Of a stretch of 64,000 nt of DNA, positions 10,459 through 21,323 are shown in pieces. The first letter of the stretch is position 1, and every line of letters starts with the position of its first letter. A program made the translations under genes and the position numbers. The notes under the pieces were generated by a model. That model had not been told where the DNA came from and did no database searches. It saw nothing but the letters and a program-made list of their open reading frames with translations. Source of the stretch: Limanda limanda (lineage: Eukaryota > Chordata > Actinopteri > Pleuronectiformes > Pleuronectidae); NCBI RefSeq assembly GCF_963576545.1, contig NC_083651.1:15795580-15859579 (forward strand), written 5' to 3'.

Positions 10459-12550
10459 CTCATTAATAAATATATGAAGAGTAAAAGCAGGAAATGGTGA
10501 ATCACTCATCACTTCATATTGTATGATTTGGAGGTTGGTTGCTGTTAGTGCACAGAAAACCACAAAAATGTTAATGGAATCGTGAATATGTAATACCATG
10601 AAGCAGGATGGTGACTGTGTGTGAGTAGGAGTGAGGAAAAACATTCATGTTTGTGTTGTCACCACATCCAAAGCAGCCACAATAACACATTATCGACCGG
10701 CAGCCTCCAACAAGTTTGCTGATCCCCCCCTCTCTGTTGCATAATTAAAGTGGGCCAACAGAAGCAGACTCATGTCCCAAGATTATATTACGGGGGACTT
10801 TGAGGACAGCCGTTGTCTGGATGGATGTACAACTGAGTAATAATGCATATCGATCAGCACAGCGGGGTTTTCACCATTTACCTGGGTGTACGGTATCGAG
10901 CTAAATGGATCAAGCTGCTCGTGCGTGACATGTGGAGGCAGTGAGCACATCTCTTTAAAATAGGCCTGTCTCTTTTTCTCTTTCTTTTTTTTTTTTTAAA
11001 CAACACCAACTGGACAGAGCCAGTTTATCCTGCGCTGCAAACATTACATCATCGAGGTAGAGCTGGGTATCACACTGCAAGACTTTTTTAATTCGGCCTG
11101 ACCTGGGCCCACATTGGAAACTCTCAGGAGGTGAAAGCTGAAACTAATTCTGTGGGCAGATTATTCTAAATCATTCACTTTATACTGTATCTTGTGTTTC
11201 TGTCCAGACCACACAATCATCAGCTGTTGATGTTTGGTTTACTTTGTTAAATGGCTTGGAAGAGTTAAAGTTTGTACTTAATGTATTAGTTGGACAATAG
11301 AATCTGCCAATCTGAGCCATTCACAGACATCGGGGTATGTTTACTCACGTGTGTCGAAAAGAAAACAGTTGTTTTTACAGAATAAACGATACAGAAAAGG
11401 TGTGCATTCATGTTGAGAATTTATATTAAAAAATAAGGGTTATTTTCTCAATTCTATATATATATATGTGTTTGTTTTCTTCATATTTAGCTATTAACAA
11501 TAAAGTTTAAGGGTAGACTGTTAAATATGAAGCCTCAATTACATTTCTCGTCATAAGGATTTGATAGGGACATTTTGGGAATTTATATTAGCCAGTATAT
11601 CTGTTTAGGACATATATTACTCCCTAATATCAATAACGCTGTATTGGTCAGGCTCTCACCAAAACATAACAGAAAGAATTGTTTTGCTATTGCAACTAAT
11701 CATCAGTCATCATGTTGTAGATGGTTGTCTATACATTTTTAATGATGCCAAGCGCAACAAAATAACCCAAAACTAATCCGGCTAATAACAGAGTGAACAC
11801 TTGTAATGCTGATGATTAATTAAAACAAAACGGACGGTTATAGGTGAGTCATGGGCTTTAACACAATGTATTAGTTATTATTTTACTAGTAGTAGTAGTA
11901 TAAGTTGAACATGGCAGCTAATTAAATTAGTAAAATCCAGTTAGTGGGATACTCCTCACTGTCAATATCAAAAACCTGTGGGGGTAAAAAGACATGGGTG
12001 AATCTACAGCTTCACAGGGAAGTTGGCCTTGGCTGGATCTCCTCTCACTTTCAAAGCTCATCTAATGGGACCAGGACACCTTCAGCCGGAGATCTCCTCA
12101 GGCCAGGCCAGGAATTATTAAAGCCCATCAGGAAAATCAATCCGCCAACTGCTGATCAATTCCACGAGAGCATTGACGAATGACGAAACCCCCCCCCAAG
12201 TCCTCCTCTCCGGCCTTGCTCTGTAATTTATGTGAAATCGGTGCAATTTTAAACCTCTGCAAAGTCACTGTCTGACCTTCAGTGTGCAAGAGCAGGCGAG
12301 TATAGTGACGGAGAGGAAGTTGGCCAACTTTCAGCGACCCTGGCGACACGATGGGTGGGGAAACAGAGGGTAAGGGGGGGATGGCGTGCTCGTGAATAGT
12401 CTGCTGATCTGGGATGAGAGCTGGGTTGAATGGGAAGGAATGGGAGAAGCCACGAAAACAGGGTGAAAAAAGGCAGTGACGCATTATGGTGACATGTTCA
12501 AATTTAGAGTTGGCTGGTTTACACACCCCCCCCATCCCATACCACCCACT
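10459..12550. other. osbpl6 5' intron, no gene seen
   Basis: AT-rich until about 11900, then more GC-rich. It contains a T-run near 10986-10999 and a short TA microsatellite near 11457. The 182-codon minus-strand ORF at 12137-12685 is dominated by a Ser run read from the GGA tract and is not credible as a gene. Confidence 0.5.
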
Positions 12551-12582
12551 CCATGTTTCTTTGGAGGAGGCGTGTGTTAGTT

Positions 12583-12633
12583 GGGAGAAGAAGGAGGAGG
12601 AGAAGGAGGAGGAGGAGGAGGAGGAGGAGGAGG
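12583..12633. repeat. (GGA)n microsatellite
   Basis: GGA/GAA trinucleotide tract. It creates artefactual poly-Arg and poly-Ser ORFs on the two strands. Confidence 0.95.
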
Positions 12634-12752
12634 GTCCTGGATGAGGATGATGCCCCTGTAATTGTGATGATGTGTGGGTCTCCATCTCTAGCTAGCTCAA
12701 GCTATACGTGCTCATGTCTGACTGGTCCTCGGATGCAAATACTGCTGGTGGA

Positions 12753-12770
12753 AGGGGGGGGGGGGGGGGG
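12753..12770. repeat. Homopolymer G tract
   Basis: About 18 consecutive G. Length may be inexact because such runs are prone to sequencing error. Confidence 0.9.
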
Positions 12771-12904
12771 ATTCTATGAACGTGAATGAATGAACCCTAC
12801 TCCCCCCCCCCCAAGTCCCCCTTTTCTTCTCATGGGCTCCTCTGTATGAGCTGCAGAGGTGGTGTGAACACAGAGAAGAGGGATGAAGCTCAGCATGTCC
12901 TTAC

Positions 12905-13395
12905 CACAGCCGCGGGGTGATGACCATGTCTTTACAGTTCTTCTTGGCGCAGGAAACAATTGGGGAGGAGGTGGAGGTGGTGGTGGTGGTGGGGGGCGAG
13001 GGGGGGGGTCTCCCTTCCCTTTGGCCGGGCCAGAGATGTCCCAGCTTCCTCAGAGACAAGCGGCCTCGGCGGGGAACCGCATCCACTCCGATCCGCTCCT
13101 CACCGGACACGATGTGCCCACGGACGCAGGAACATGGTGGAGAGTGGAAACACACGAAAGTGCCGTGTTGGTGTTTCCTTGAATGCGGAGCTGTGATGCT
13201 CGGCTCGGCTTCACTCCTCCTCCTCCTCCTCCTCCTCCGCTCCTCCCTGCAGCAAGATCGGCTTTGAGCGGGAACTAATCACCGGAGTGGATCCGAGGCG
13301 GGAGGCATGCCGGATGCTCGCAAAACGTGGAGCCGGATGTGCACGAGCTGCTCGGACTCAACGGAGGCTGCGCAGCGTCTTAAAGGGAAAGTTCA
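12905..13395 (-). promoter_or_regulatory. osbpl6: Candidate osbpl6 promoter and noncoding first exon
   Basis: This is the most CpG-rich block left of the cytochrome c gene. On the minus strand it runs to a good donor, GGCTGTG|GTAAGG, whose GT is the plus-strand AC at 12903-12904. Splicing from here to the acceptor at 4206 would give an untranslated leader with very short upstream ORFs (an ATG 22 nt before the donor closes at TGA across the junction). The role is inferred from position, base composition and the donor; no transcript evidence is available. The block also contains GGT/GGA-rich low-complexity sequence at about 12960-13010 and a CTC/TCC tract at about 13214-13240. Confidence 0.4.
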
Positions 13396-13461
13396 CCGGG
13401 AAATGGAAATTGTCTCATTGTCTCCTCACCACTCTTCCGATGGAGCTGGTGGGTGAAAAGT

Positions 13462-14282
13462 AGGGTTGCAAAATTCCGGGAATATTCAGAGTGGGAAACT
13501 TTCCATGGGAATTAACGGGAATATACGGGAAAATACGGGAATTAAAGGGAATTAACGGGAATTAACGGGAATAAACTGGAAATGTTGTGGGTAATTTATA
13601 CTAACTGTATTTACCTTGTCATATGCAGACATAAATATAAACATTTTGTTTTGTCATAGGCTGATTTGAGCCCTGAGGAAGTTTCGGCAATTGACTATAC
13701 GCCTCTGCATCGTTGTGTCATTCTTAACATAGGTCTTTGCACAGTATTTGTAAATGTACACAGCCTTTCCTTTAACATTGGATGGGGTGAAATGTCTCCA
13801 CACATGAGATAGTGCACCTGGCATTGTTCTGTAGAATAAGATGAGAAAAAAGTTTGTAAAAAAACACTAATGCAATGCCAGAGATATAAATAGTTAGCCA
13901 AATAATTGGAATTGCTGTAAAAATATTTAACAATTGATGGATAAATGAATGGAAATAGGCTAGATGAACAGATGAACAATCCTCAATCAGCATGCTAATA
14001 TATTTTCCCCAGTAATATCATCTAAACTTACCTGACTAGTCCTGCACACCACAGCAGGCCTCAATCAGCCCTGCTGTAGTGTGAAGGATGCTGGGAGTTA
14101 TCTGTGCATGTGATGGAAGAATGCACAGTGGACGGTTGAAATGCAACGTGCAGTGTGTGCTGCATTCCATACATCTTTAAAATAGAGTTTTGAATGATGT
14201 TTTTATTGCTCAGCGTTTAATTTGCGTTTTATTTATTTTTTCAAAATTCCCGAGCTTAACTTCCCATGGAAAGTTTCCGGAT
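13462..14282. mobile_element. Non-autonomous DNA transposon with inverted ends and internal GGGAATTAAC repeats
   Basis: The left end (AGGGTTGCAAAATTCC, then GGAAACTTTCCATGGGAA at about 13496-13513) is matched in inverted orientation at the right end (TTCCCATGGAAAGTTTCC at 14261-14278, preceded by AAAATTCCCG). Between about 13505 and 13575 the unit GGGAATTAAC or close variants repeats about seven times. No transposase is encoded. Confidence 0.65.
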
Positions 14283-17200
14283 CACACTGACTCTGCCCCC
14301 CCACCCACCCACCACATAATTTATATATTATTGGCACTTACCCGAACCAATCACTGCACCTTAGCACCGCACGTCCATAGATTATTGTCTTACTGTATAT
14401 ATTGTTGTTTTATGTACAGTGCACCAACCACACCAAGGCAATTTCCTGTATGTGCAAATATACTTGGCAAATAAAAAAATTCTAAATTCTGATAAACAGT
14501 GTCCAATGCAATTGAAGTAACTCGGGGACCAATTCTTCAACGACAGGAGAAAACATAAAATGCGTCCTGTGGTGTCACCCACATGTCCTTAACCCCCGAC
14601 ATTCAAATTGGACAAAACGACATCATTTAAACCATGTTTTATCCTAAATGTCCTCTGATACCTTTGTCTGGAGTTGGTTCATGTTCTCACATTGACACCG
14701 CACACAAGCTACTCGCCCAAGGGCACGGGCGGGTGTGCTTCCACTAGCGGACATTTAGGCTCACCAACTGATTGTTCAGTCAATAAAACTTAAGCATTTT
14801 GACTGACTTACAAAATATCAAGTTTTAACAATCATGGAAAACTGCAAAAATATTCACAATTGTAAAGGTGGAACCAGTTACATTTTAGCAACAAATTGCT
14901 TATTTTGAATTAGTTGTCCAAATTAATTGTCTGTCAGTTCACCAATTGATTAATCAACTAATGCGCTCATGAGCACTGGTCAGTGTCAGGGTGCCCCTCT
15001 GTTTTTTCCTCACTTTATAGACGAGGGTTGAGGACACATCTTGTACATATTTATTATACCCTATGCAGGAAATTGTTATTTGTGAATATGGATTTTTCAA
15101 ATCCAATTTGAGCGACCGACGTGGAAATGGGGGTTGATAATTAATATTTTTCCCGGGGGGGTAATCTGGCCATGGGAATATCCCTAGAAATTTGCCCTTA
15201 CCTCCAGGAATTGTGCGTATCAGACCAACACTTGAAATTCCTTATCAGGAAGTTTTATGGCACAGAATATGAAACCTCCTGTGCTGAACTCAGCCCTCCA
15301 CACGTCACAGATTACATAAGCAGCTCCGAGGTCAAACATGGTGCAATGCTGCCACTGCAGGCACACTACTATGTTAGTGACTAGGGAATGTGAAGGTTTT
15401 CTGTACAAATATCCAAGGCTTTTTGCTGCTTTAACCTTTTCGTTTTGTCTATGCCATGTATAACCATAGACTGTATGGTTGCCTGGCAACGGCTCTCACC
15501 AACCTATCCTTAGAGTTAATGAGCTGCAAACATGCGCTCGGTCAGATCCCGTGCTGCAGAGTGACGACGTGGACGTGCTTATTGCTGCATGTGACGTGAT
15601 GTTGTATCTTGTGTTCAGCTGGATTGATTGAATATTTCCAACAAAATTCAGTTATTGATTATCCTGTAATTTAGTGAAAAGCCTGTAAAACATGATAAAG
15701 TTACAACAAATGCTGAATACACATCAATGCACCAGTCTTGTATCAAATAAATATGATTAACACCCATTCACATGATGAAAAGGGACATTCATGCATTATG
15801 AGTACTTTAATTTTCCGGGCTCCACTTATACACTTATATTTCACCCGATCTTGTGTCGCTTGGTAAGACGTCCTCTCAAGACTTTGTGGAAGTATAAAAT
15901 ACAGAGTGGGATTTATTAGTCCCTCATGATAATGTTGGTTGAGTTTCAATTTTTACACTTTTACACTCCTATTCTTATTAGGATATAGTGTTCGGTCAAA
16001 CAAAACCATCAGCCTGTGTTAAGGTTTAAAAGAAAAAATGGAAATACATGTGTGGGTGGGTAAGGCCTTTAAATACATTTAGCTGGTTAAAGTGCCTTTT
16101 TATCCTGCAGTGGCCTTTTATCCTTGGAAACCTGTTTACGGAGAGAGGGTTTTATGTGTAAAAGTAACTTGAGAAGTCGCCTGGGGGCAAGCCGGGCAGT
16201 AAACTCTTCTCATCTGTCCGTGCCAGTCTCAAAAACGGTTGGATATCAGATTTCACGCTTGGCGCTCTGAACTCTTGACATGCACCCATTTGAGCTTTCC
16301 CCTCCCCTGCCCAAAAGCTTGTTGCTACCAGAATAGTACTGGTCACGACTGACCGTTTCCATGTTATGGCATTCTATTGTAGGAGAGGAGGGGGAACTGC
16401 ATGAATCCTGTGTGGGCAGGAATCAATGAGGCCGAGTGTGTGGGAAGGCAATAGACAGAGCATGAATTACAAGTCTGTAGGTTTACTTTTGGTGACAATA
16501 CCTTTGCTGTTGTCGGCTCCTGCAGGATGACATAACACACTTATAACCCCAGCCAATGTAATTTAAATAAAATCACATCTGAAAGATCGTTTTTTAATAT
16601 GTAATAATGAGAAAAACAAAATATGTTTAAATGTAACACTGTGACGTGAATCACATCACACTGATTAATTTGTGCATATGCTTCCGTTTGGCAACATATG
16701 ACCTGAGACGGGTCAGCGAGAACTGTTGTGTTTTTGGTGTTACATGTTATGTGTCAATAATCCCATTTTAAAACAGGAACCAGGAAGATAAAGATGAGTC
16801 ACTTTGAGAGTCTGCAGCCGTCACATGTATAGAAACACCTCAAATGGATTTTGAAAAGGCCACTGCCATAATAAGACTCATCGATAATGATTTGGTAGAC
16901 AATTGCATTAGGGAATAAAATAAGAGACACTCGGCAAGTGCTTCTAAGTATATGTAGGAGCAAGTGTATACTTAGTTTTACTGTTTATACTTTAATGTAG
17001 TACTTTTTATTTTACTTGAGTATATAACTTGTCTGCATTAGTTATTTTTCCTTTTGTTTTTTAGCAGGATTATACAAAAACTACTCAACCGATTTCCATA
17101 AATTAAGTGGAGGGGTGGGGCATTCATTTATTTGTCACAGCCAGATAGGGCCTTTTGCAACATTGTCATTGATTGCAGGAGTGGTTATCAAACTTTTTCT

Positions 17201-17640
17201 CTTTGAGGACTCCTTAGCTGACACAAACTAGACCACAGACCCCCCCCCCCCCCCACCACCACCCCTTGTGCATAAATTAATACATGGATCTTAATGAAAA
17301 AATAAAATCCAACATATTTAGGGGACTGATATTTATATGTGTGGGCAAGTTGGTGCAAATCTGAGGTGGTTTCATAAGGGGACGGTTTGGCCTCGGTGGA
17401 GGAATGTGCTCTGGGGTCATTCTAGCTGCCTATATTTGTACTTTCACTGAAGTAAAGTGTTTGAGTACTTCGTCCATCACAGCCTTTCATTAGTACCTTC
17501 CAACAATATACTTTGAATGAGTTGTTCAATGTTTCTATGCACTGACTCGAGAGCATTCCTGTGAATCCGGTTGAGAGTGATACTCAGACACGTAGAAGAG
17601 GTTAGTTGTAGTTTGACATTGGGAAGTTTCACAACAGCTC
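14283..17640. other. Intergenic DNA between osbpl6 and cycs
   Basis: No coding exon found. It holds an AT-rich dispersed repeat-like segment at about 14750-14965 (several TTAATCAACTAAT and TAATTG motifs), a copy of the fish repeat with TAGTACTTTTTATTTTACTT at about 16985-17045, and a poly-C run at about 17240-17254. No RNA-binding protein exons were seen, although mammals have RBM45 in this neighbourhood. Confidence 0.55.
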
Positions 17641-17700
17641 CCATTGAACGGCGTGATGAAACAGGTCAGCTGACCGATGACGTCAGAGGGTGTAACTCTA
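17641..17700 (+). promoter_or_regulatory. cycs: cycs promoter: palindromic CRE and AGGTCA inverted repeat
   Basis: A full palindromic cAMP-response element, TGACGTCA, is at 17679-17686. Just upstream, at 17664-17675, is the perfect palindrome GGTCAGCTGACC, which contains a CAGCTG E-box and reads as two AGGTCA-type half-sites facing each other. CREs are an established feature of mammalian somatic cytochrome c promoters, where CREB acts together with NRF-1. I did not find an NRF-1 site in this stretch. Confidence 0.6.
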
Positions 17701-17818
17701 CTCCGAGGAAACCGTCCGCTCGTGAGTCACACAGTCTACGGTCGTGACCGAGGCAGCAGAGGACACCTCCCGGAGTGAAAACACCTCAGCAAGTCGCCTG
17801 AAGACCCAAAAACAAAAT
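17690..17818 (+). other. cycs: cycs noncoding first exon (5' UTR)
   Basis: The start is a guess just downstream of the CRE. The 3' end is set by the donor AAAAT|GTAAGA at 17819, which pairs with the acceptor TTAATAG at 18431-18437. Vertebrate cytochrome c genes have an intron in the 5' UTR, which fits. Confidence 0.5.
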
Positions 17819-18442
17819 GTAAGAAAATAAAATTTTATTTACAAAGCTCTTCTGTGTGTTTTCACCAGGTTAATAGTGTTTTTAATGCTACTTCGATCCG
17901 TCTTTGCCGGTTTCCGTCATGTGCAACGTGGTCTAACGCCGGCCGGTGTTTCCGGAGCCGGTTCTTTCTCTTTTCATTTCATTATCTCAGCCTCGTTTTT
18001 TCACTTTAAACATCCGTCCATTTTACTCACACTAGTTTCTGATACTTTCTCTTGTTAACTCACAAACCAGTTTTCCCTCTTTTAAATACCAACGTGATTT
18101 GCCTGTATAGAATAGGCCCACTGTACATTGTTTTCCCGTTAATCTTAATAGTAGAAACATACATGAACAGTGATAGTCAAGAATGTTTCCTTTTGAATGT
18201 AAAAATGTTAAAAAGGATGTAAACTAAACCGATTTGGTATAAATACCAGGGCCGTGTTGGAGCGCCCCCTCTGGCTGAAGGAGGAAATACTTTTTATAGT
18301 CTTACACAAGCAGAAATTTGATTTATGAAAGAAACCTTGAATTGTTGATTGTTAGAATCGTTTATCATTGTGTGATTGTTGTAAATGTGATTCTAGCAAG
18401 GCAATTAAGTACAATTGTTCTGTTTTTCTCTTAATAGACAAT

Positions 18443-18614
18443 ATGCCAGCAGACATTAACAAAGGCAAGAAAGCATTTGTCCAGAAGTGTGCCCAGTGCC
18501 ATACTGTGGAGAATGGTGGAAAGCACAAGGTTGGACCCAACCTTTGGGGTCTGTTCGGCCGCAAAACAGGCCAGGCAGACGGCTACTCCTACACTGATGC
18601 CAACAAAAGCAAAG
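18443..18614 (+). CDS. cycs: cycs coding exon 1
   Basis: Begins six bases inside an exon that opens after TTAATAG at 18437. Encodes residues 1-57 plus one base of codon 58. Donor AAAG|GTAAGT at 18615. Carries CAQCH and the conserved loop [14 protein letters not shown]. Confidence 0.96.
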
Positions 18615-18858
18615 GTAAGTCCTTGTGTAAATTTGTGTGAATTCAACATATTTTAAGCAGAAATCGTGGCTAAAACATGTTTCTCCTCTGTGTCTATTCA
18701 CTTGATTTCCAGGTATCGTCTGGGAGGAGGACACCCTGATGGTTTATTTGGAAAACCCCAAGAAATACATCCCAGGAACAAAGATGATCTTCGCCGGCAT
18801 CAAAAAGAAGAATGAGCGTACCGACCTCATAGCATATCTCAAGTCTGCGACTTCATAA
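18443..18858 (+). CDS. cycs: Cytochrome c, full coding span (2 coding exons, 105 codons)
   Basis: Joined from 18443-18614 and 18713-18858. The product is the small haem protein that carries electrons from complex III to complex IV in the mitochondrial intermembrane space and triggers apoptosome assembly when released. The haem attachment motif CAQCH is at residues 16-20 and the axial methionine is M82 in IPGTKM. The sequence is close to tuna cytochrome c (Trp in [25 protein letters not shown] at the C-terminus). Two oddities are an N-terminus [10 protein letters not shown], one residue longer than the usual MGDV-KGKK, and [11 protein letters not shown] where tuna has VWNENTLMEYL. The length stays 105 because the C-terminus is one residue shorter than in mammals. 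The gene is intact, so a processed pseudogene is excluded. Calling it cycs rather than a cyct-type paralogue is convention; its position beside pde11a matches mammalian Cyct. Confidence 0.97.
18713..18858 (+). CDS. cycs: cycs coding exon 2
   Basis: Acceptor TTTCCAG ending 18712. Completes Gly58 and runs to TAA at 18856-18858. Carries [20 protein letters not shown] with the haem-ligand methionine. The intron position, inside a glycine codon, is as in other vertebrate cytochrome c genes. Confidence 0.96.
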
Positions 18859-19320
18859 AGAACTCTACTTTGTCACACGATGCTGTCTATGTTGTGTCAG
18901 GACAAACTGCTCAAGATGCCAGGACTTATCATTCTTTCAAAATCAGGGAGAGCAGCCAGCAGTCTGAGAGATGTTGGCACTCGTGGCCAATCTTTGTCAC
19001 CATTGTACCTCTGTTCTCTGATAATGCACTGCTGACGTGGAGCAAACTATATCCCCTGGTTTTAACAGGTTCTTTTTCTAACATAAATTATCAAACCATA
19101 TACTGTTGTATTCTGAATGTAGGGACTGAACGCTGTGTATTAAGTTCGCTGATTGACTGTCATCTAGTTTTTTCTCCATAGTTCCATAGATTGTACTGAA
19201 ATTGGTCTTAATATTTGTTTTCAAGAATAATAATGCCTGTCTGTTTAGGATTTCCTCTACAGTCTTTTATTGTGTCCATTTTGAATATTCAAGTTGAATA
19301 AACGTAAGACTAAAAGTTTG
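18859..19320 (+). other. cycs: cycs 3' UTR
   Basis: Follows the TAA stop. A canonical AATAAA is at 19297-19302, which places the cleavage site at about 19315-19325. The 103-codon ORF starting at 18870 lies wholly inside this UTR and is not considered a gene. Confidence 0.7.
19297..19302 (+). terminator. cycs: cycs poly(A) signal
   Basis: Canonical AATAAA about 440 bases after the stop codon. Confidence 0.75.
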
Positions 19321-20700
19321 TTGGAATGTGTTTGAGAGGTCATGTCCCTAAAAGTGAATATATAACCATGTCAGACTAAATACAAGTATTTACCCCCTTA
19401 TTTTGTTTTACTATACTTGGGTAATGTAGTAGATTTGTGAATCAAGCTAAAATGCTACCTGATATATTCCAGACTGCAACACTGGAATACTACTGGTGTG
19501 ACTTGGTGCTGCTTTAATATGTATCATGTGACATATACACACACAGAGAGACAGCCCTAACTGTACACGTGTGGTTCCGATTAAGTGAAAACGACATCTG
19601 AAATGTTTCCAGGGTTCCCAAAAAAGTGATGAACCTGGCTGTGGTTCAAAATTTGGGAAGTTCCAGCACCACTGATGAGCAGCAGACTTCAATTGCATCA
19701 CAAAACCTTGAACTACTGGCAGCTTCATCACTTTTTCGGGTCCCCTGAAAACAATTCCGGTGTAATTTTTGCTACCTGCAGCTTGTTTATGTCTCTGAAT
19801 GTGGTGTGACTTCTTGCACTGCGTGTCACGTCAAAGTGTTTTTTCTATTTCCATGCAATTTCGTAATTTGCAGTGCATTGAACTCTGTCGTCCACCAAAC
19901 CCTTTTAATGAGCCACTAGAACATTTTGTAGCTTTGCAAAAAAAGGGTTTGATGTTGTAAAATGGCGTTTAAGTCATAAATGTTACACTTTTATTTTTAG
20001 GGTGATACTTTAAGGTTGTTTGGCCTCAATCCAAGTTAGACCAGGTAATGCTCGATGCTGATTGTGACAGTTTATTGGTGAATTTGTCGGGTCAAGCTGA
20101 TAAAAGACGGTATGAGTTTCTCTTGGTGTCATGAGATGCTTACAGTAAATATCTATTGTAGGTCACTAACAAAGACTGCAGAGTTGACCTGAGCGTCTAT
20201 ATATCTATTCCAAGTTGTGGAGTGTTGCTCCCTCTAGCGTCCAGACCCCGCACATATTCACTAATCGCATCTGAAGGAATTTGATTTTCTGAAGTCCTCC
20301 CTCCGCCAACAACCGTCGCTGTTACACAACTAGACGACACAGACCTCTGCAGATTCCCACGTTCCTCCCAAAGTTGGGCTGAGATGAGAGATAAACGCAA
20401 TGTCGGGTTGCATCAATCTATTATTGATGCTGTGAAACACAGGCTCGCTCAGGCGACAGTCACTCACTTTGAATACACTTGTCAGCTCTGCAGCACCGTC
20501 ACCAAAGCCCTCATAGGAATCCATTATGTGGACGACACAGAAGCATATTGTCGTTAAATTATAATGCAGCCACCTTGGGTCTTAAGCTTTTATGAAGGAT
20601 TACCAGAGGATTATTGCTGAGTGTAATAATAATCAAATAGCAAACACATCCACCACTAATCCTCTTTTTAGAAGTATATTTTACATAAAACATGTGATGT
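19321..20700. other. Intergenic DNA between cycs and pde11a
   Basis: No gene recognised. Short ORFs only. Confidence 0.55.
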
Positions 20701-21323
20701 CGCGCATGGTGAGAAGATGATGGATGGATTTACCCCAGTTATCATCATCTCCATCCCCATCATCATCATCCTCTTCGTCACCATCACCCTCGGAGCCTCT
20801 CACTGAAGAGGGCAGGCGGTTCAGATGGCCACAGGCTGCTGCTGAGGCGAGTCTGAGCTCCTGTCTGTGTGACGAGGGGCGAGCGTCAGCGGGACAGAGC
20901 CAACCACAGCCGGCGTCATTTGCGCACAAGAAGACCCCAACGACGGTGATGCTCGCTAGTGGCTCTGTGTTGGATTTTTTTTTCTCCTTTGACACGAGCA
21001 TGAATTTGCTTCCATGTTTCTTTATTTTTTTCTTTGTTTTACTAGATGGGATTGGAGTGTTTTGAATTGAGCGCACTGGGTTGAGATGCTGTGGAGATGC
21101 TGCGCTGCTGGTGCGCAAAGGGATTCTCCATCCTTCTCCCCACAGAGAGGAACCTGGACATGCAGCCCGAGCTCCGGGGGTGTTCTCAGCGTCTGCGACC
21201 TGGAAGTTGTGGCATTCAACCAGTTTAACCACTTTAACCCCCAGTGACAGCCCGATAGATGCGATTGCTCTGCGCGCCTCCGTGGGTTTGGATCACTGAG
21301 GGGCCACCAGAGGAAGAGGAGAC
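20701..21323 (+). promoter_or_regulatory. pde11a: pde11a promoter region and 5' UTR
   Basis: Contains a degenerate CAT/ATC repeat at about 20740-20800 and becomes CpG-rich towards the start codon. The start ATG at 21324 is preceded by an in-frame TGA at 21297-21299, so no longer N-terminus is possible without an upstream exon. No TATA box was recognised. The 183-codon minus-strand ORF here is a composition artefact. Confidence 0.5.

Noticed and set aside
12137..12685. 182-codon minus-strand ORF with a Ser run
   Set aside because: Its most striking part is a reading of the GGA microsatellite. There is no domain, and other frames are equally open.
12883..13267. Overlapping ORFs of 78-116 codons on both strands in the GC-rich block
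   Set aside because: Low-complexity GGT/GGA and CTC tracts produce Gly, Arg, Trp or Leu runs in every frame. The block is better explained as a promoter and leader.
18870..19181. 103-codon ORF after the cycs stop
   Set aside because: Entirely inside the cycs 3' UTR, with no similarity to any family I recognise.
20681..21232. 183-codon minus-strand ORF with an acidic Asp run
   Set aside because: Antisense to the pde11a promoter and 5' UTR. The Asp run is the CAT/ATC repeat, and there is no splice or domain support.
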